Assembly: GCA_023441905.1 (NCBI GenBank)
Contig: JAEZNC010000020.1
Span: 1-7,169, forward strand
Length of the DNA: 7,169 nt
Direction: 5' to 3'
From: Bacillota bacterium
GTDB lineage: Bacteria; Bacillota; Clostridia; Christensenellales; SZUA-584
Part shown: positions 5,538 to 7,169 of the stretch, in pieces
Layout: every line of letters starts with the position of its first letter
Position numbering within the stretch: position 1 is the stretch's first letter
Position numbers and translations under genes: made by a program
The notes under the pieces: generated by a model
Databases searched by the model: none
The model's input: only the letters and a program-made list of their open reading frames with translations
What the model was told of the DNA's origin: nothing

Positions 5538-5566
5538 AGTGTAGCATATGACGTACTTTATGTCGA
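5538..5566 (-). promoter_or_regulatory. Promoter of the regulator-cat operon
   Basis: On the minus strand: TCGACA (5566-5561, five of six bases of TTGACA), a 17-base spacer, then TACACT (5543-5538) preceded by TGC as an extended -10. Transcription would start near 5531, leaving a leader of about 27 bases that holds the AAGGAG site. The -35 lies inside operator copy 2 and the start site inside operator copy 1. Confidence 0.65.
5549..5565. promoter_or_regulatory. Operator copy 2 (overlapping the -35 box)
   Basis: TGACGTACTTTATGTCG differs from copy 1 at two of 17 positions. The start-to-start distance of 30 bp is close to three helical turns, so proteins on the two sites would lie on the same face of the DNA. 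It overlaps the predicted -35 box, so binding would exclude RNA polymerase. Confidence 0.6.
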
Positions 5567-5725
5567 GTAATTGATTAGTTGAAGTAATTAGTGGATTCTA
5601 ATGTTGTTATTCTGAGTTCCATCCATGGCATATGAGTAGACAATAGTGGAGAAAACAGTACTAACAGCAGGAAAATGGTAGAAAGTGTAGAATAATAAAA
5701 ATATATAACGAGAGAGGATTGTAAT
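5566..5725. other. AT-rich spacer between the divergent regulator-cat operon and the cassette
   Basis: The region marks the left edge of the AT-rich segment. It contains short AGTAATT repeats (5566-5572 and 5583-5589). A possible -10, TAGAAT, lies at 5688-5693, about 32 bases before the first cassette gene, but no good -35 goes with it. No integrase site, insertion-sequence end or long repeat shared with the cassette's right edge was seen. Confidence 0.4.
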
Positions 5726-6337
5726 ATGTATAGATATGACATGAGAGACAAAACTCCTCAACAACAAGCTATTGTTAGAAAAAGGGATGAAGAGAATGCA
5801 CGGCTAAAGAAGGATAGTGAGAACAAGAGGATGACTGATAAAAATAAAGCCGAAATGGTGTATCGAAAATCACTATTCATGCGGTTAGGAAAAAACCCCA
5901 CTACTGATTGGGATGGCGAAGGAACCATTCAAGCATATAAAGATTTTTGCCAACAAAATTCATCTGTATGGTTTTCTACAGATTCGTTAAACCGGGGTAT
6001 GGCAGAAGAAAAGGTAAGAGAATTCAAAAATGCCATAAAGAATGGATATGCAGTCTTCGTTTATTTTGCTATCGGAAACACAGGTAACGGAGTTAATGAA
6101 ATTGAATATAGAGCAAATGTCTTGGATATAAAGTCTGGTGAAAAAACACCATGTCCAGATAGAAATCTGACTCCGAGTGTATGGGCAAATGATCCAAAAA
6201 ACATCTGGATTAATATAAATAACATACAAATTGAACCGTTGAAAACAATAGATTTTATTGTAATATCTTCGGGAAAAATTCTAAGAGACTCTATTGCTAA
6301 TTCACAATTTCACTTTGGATATATTACAAAAAGATAA
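5726..6337 (+). CDS. AT-rich cassette protein 1, function unknown, possible PUA/EVE-like C-terminal part
   Basis: 203 residues, no family recognised with certainty. AGAGAGG (5711-5717) lies 8 bases before ATG. Residues 1-45 are highly charged and probably helical (KTPQQQAIVRKRDEENARLK, then KDSENKRMTDKNKAE). From about residue 60 the protein is mixed alpha/beta with many aromatics: SVWFSTDSLNRGMAEEK (79-95), NGYAVFVYFAIGNTG (106-120), EIEYRANVLDI (125-135), NIWININNI (159-167), DFIVISSGK (176-184) and QFHFGYITKR (194-203). A short hydrophobic strand after NG and a later strand with the IEYRANVLDI pattern resemble PUA/EVE-like modules, but this is by eye only. Base use is far more AT-rich than the core genes, suggesting horizontal acquisition. 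It lies 21 bases before the second cassette gene, probably in one transcript. Confidence 0.75.
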   Translation: MYRYDMRDKTPQQQAIVRKRDEENARLKKDSENKRMTDKNKAEMVYRKSLFMRLGKNPTTDWDGEGTIQAYKDFCQQNSSVWFSTDSLNRGMAEEKVREFKNAIKNGYAVFVYFAIGNTGNGVNEIEYRANVLDIKSGEKTPCPDRNLTPSVWANDPKNIWININNIQIEPLKTIDFIVISSGKILRDSIANSQFHFGYITKR

Positions 6338-6358
6338 AAGAAGGATGAGACTTGATTA

Positions 6359-7018
6359 ATGGATATCAAAGCTTGTGAAACTTTAAATAAGTATTATAAT
6401 GCTTTTTTAAAAAATGATTTTGATGAACTGATTATCCCAGGTTTTTTTAATTTTATTAGAGAGTATATTCCCAACAATAGCTTGTTAAAAGAATTATGCC
6501 ATTTTTTCGCACATAGAGAACGAGATAAAGGTATTACATTAGATTATATTATCAAACTGAATAACTATATTAATTTTGAGAAGAAACTACCGCTTGAGAA
6601 TGTAACATGCCCGTGCTTTTTCGAGGACTCGAAAATAGTAAAGGAATTAAATCAATTCTTTATTAGTAACGGTTATAATGGATTAAACATATCAACTTAT
6701 AAGGATATAATTATATGTATGATTTCTTTATTGCAAGAGATACCTCTCTGTAAGAATAAAGAGATAATTAGTCGCTTATACGTTAATATTGATTATAAAA
6801 GTATTGGTCTTTATGCGAACTTAGATGCCACACCTGCTTTTACAATTCATACAAATGAAGGTGTAAGTAAGAATGTGAAATTCACTGTTCCAATAATGGT
6901 TTTATATTTTTTACCGACCAGTGTAAATTATAATAGTTATAATACTTCTGGAAATCCAATTCGATTGGAAAGAGAAAACGGTAGACTAAGGATTATATTG
7001 AAGACTAATATGAACTAA
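6359..7018 (+). CDS. AT-rich cassette protein 2, function unknown
   Basis: 219 residues, not recognised. ATG 6359 is the first possible start after an in-frame stop (TGA 6353-6355); AAGGATGAG (6341-6349) lies a little far upstream, so initiation may be modest. The N-terminal two thirds are rich in helix-forming leucine, isoleucine and lysine, with a conspicuous LCHFFAHRERDKGITLDYI segment (46-64) whose histidines 48 and 52, arginine 53 and aspartate 56 could form a functional site. From about 140 the protein becomes beta-rich (LYVNIDYKSIGLYANLD, later VKFTVPIMVLYFLPTS) and ends in basic residues. No signal peptide or membrane segment is convincing. It shares the low GC of gene 1 and follows it closely. 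The pairing suggests a two-component accessory cassette; a defence or toxin-related role is possible but not shown. Confidence 0.75.
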   Translation: MDIKACETLNKYYNAFLKNDFDELIIPGFFNFIREYIPNNSLLKELCHFFAHRERDKGITLDYIIKLNNYINFEKKLPLENVTCPCFFEDSKIVKELNQFFISNGYNGLNISTYKDIIICMISLLQEIPLCKNKEIISRLYVNIDYKSIGLYANLDATPAFTIHTNEGVSKNVKFTVPIMVLYFLPTSVNYNSYNTSGNPIRLERENGRLRIILKTNMN

Positions 7019-7026
7019 AAAACCAT

Positions 7027-7056
7027 TTGACAACACGCACCCCCTTCGTATACAAT
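7027..7056 (+). promoter_or_regulatory. Sigma-A-type promoter of the riboswitch-controlled transcript
   Basis: A perfect TTGACA (7027-7032), an 18-base spacer and TACAAT (7051-7056; five of six) give a start near 7063, a few bases ahead of the TPP aptamer. It begins only 8 bases after the stop of the second cassette gene, so the cassette ends abruptly against this promoter, with no terminator between. Confidence 0.8.
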
Positions 7057-7070
7057 GCAAGCGAACTGAA

Positions 7071-7164
7071 TAGGAGCATGTGGGAGCTGAGTGATCGGCT
7101 GAGAGGAGACTGTTCGTCTCGACCATGAGAACCTGATACGGATAATGCCGGCGAAGGGAATGAC
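7071..7164 (+). ncRNA. TPP riboswitch (THI-box aptamer)
   Basis: The aptamer binds thiamine pyrophosphate in nascent mRNA and turns off thiamine synthesis or uptake genes. Conserved parts appear in order: a GGAGC near 7073; GGCTGAGA (7097-7104), holding the CUGAGA pyrimidine-sensing motif; a variable P3 hairpin, GAGAC/GTCTC (7106-7110 with 7116-7120); ACCTGAT (7131-7137); then GGATAATGCC and GGCGAAGGGAA (to 7160), the pyrophosphate-sensing half. The outer P1 pairing is not obvious by eye, so the ends are approximate. The expression platform and the regulated gene lie beyond the right edge; by family it should be a thiamine (thi) or transporter gene. Confidence 0.93.
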
Positions 7165-7169
7165 AAAAG

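Noticed and set aside
5566..7020. Insertion sequence or integrated phage
   Set aside because: No transposase, integrase, terminal inverted repeats or flanking duplications were seen around the AT-rich segment.

Overview
The window looks like chromosomal DNA of an anaerobic Bacillota (class Clostridia, probably an Oscillospiraceae- or Christensenellales-like gut lineage). Reasons: MinD is followed by MinE; ribosome binding sites are strong AGGAGG types; the glucose-6-phosphate isomerase is of the roughly 450-residue type; and the spacer after it carries interspersed palindromic repeats of a kind seen in such genomes. By eye, most of the window is moderately GC-rich, while about 5566-7020 is clearly AT-rich. 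The lineage is inferred from these traits; no sequence search was run.

Left part (1-1382): the 3' end of minD and all of minE, which set the division site. A short hairpin follows minE, then about 220 bases with no credible gene. A compact inverted-repeat structure (657-725) sits just beyond the stop of a minus-strand gene. That gene encodes a membrane-anchored protein with a carboxypeptidase-regulatory-like beta fold. It is divergent from pgi, and their promoters share the 1260-1382 spacer.

Middle (1383-4390): pgi (glycolysis/gluconeogenesis) with its own promoter box and a clear rho-independent terminator. Next comes a 488-base spacer holding three diverged copies of an interspersed palindromic repeat plus other repeat fragments. 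A probable two-gene unit follows: a PPC/DUF296-domain protein and a six-helix membrane protein of unknown role. It ends in a strong hairpin shared with the convergent operon to its right.

Right-centre (4391-5570, minus strand): a two-gene operon of an XRE-like helix-turn-helix regulator and a type A chloramphenicol acetyltransferase homologue. Translational coupling is likely, because the cat ribosome binding site lies inside the end of the regulator gene. The promoter is bracketed by two near-identical imperfect palindromes exactly 30 bp apart, which strongly suggests autoregulation.

Right end (5570-7169): an AT-rich cassette of two unrecognised genes on the plus strand, with codon and base use unlike the rest, so probably acquired horizontally. 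The first has a charged coiled-coil-like N-terminus and a C-terminal part that may be PUA/EVE-like. The second is a helical protein with an AHRERDKG motif. Directly after the cassette are a good sigma-A promoter and a TPP (THI-box) riboswitch. The thiamine gene it controls lies just beyond the window.
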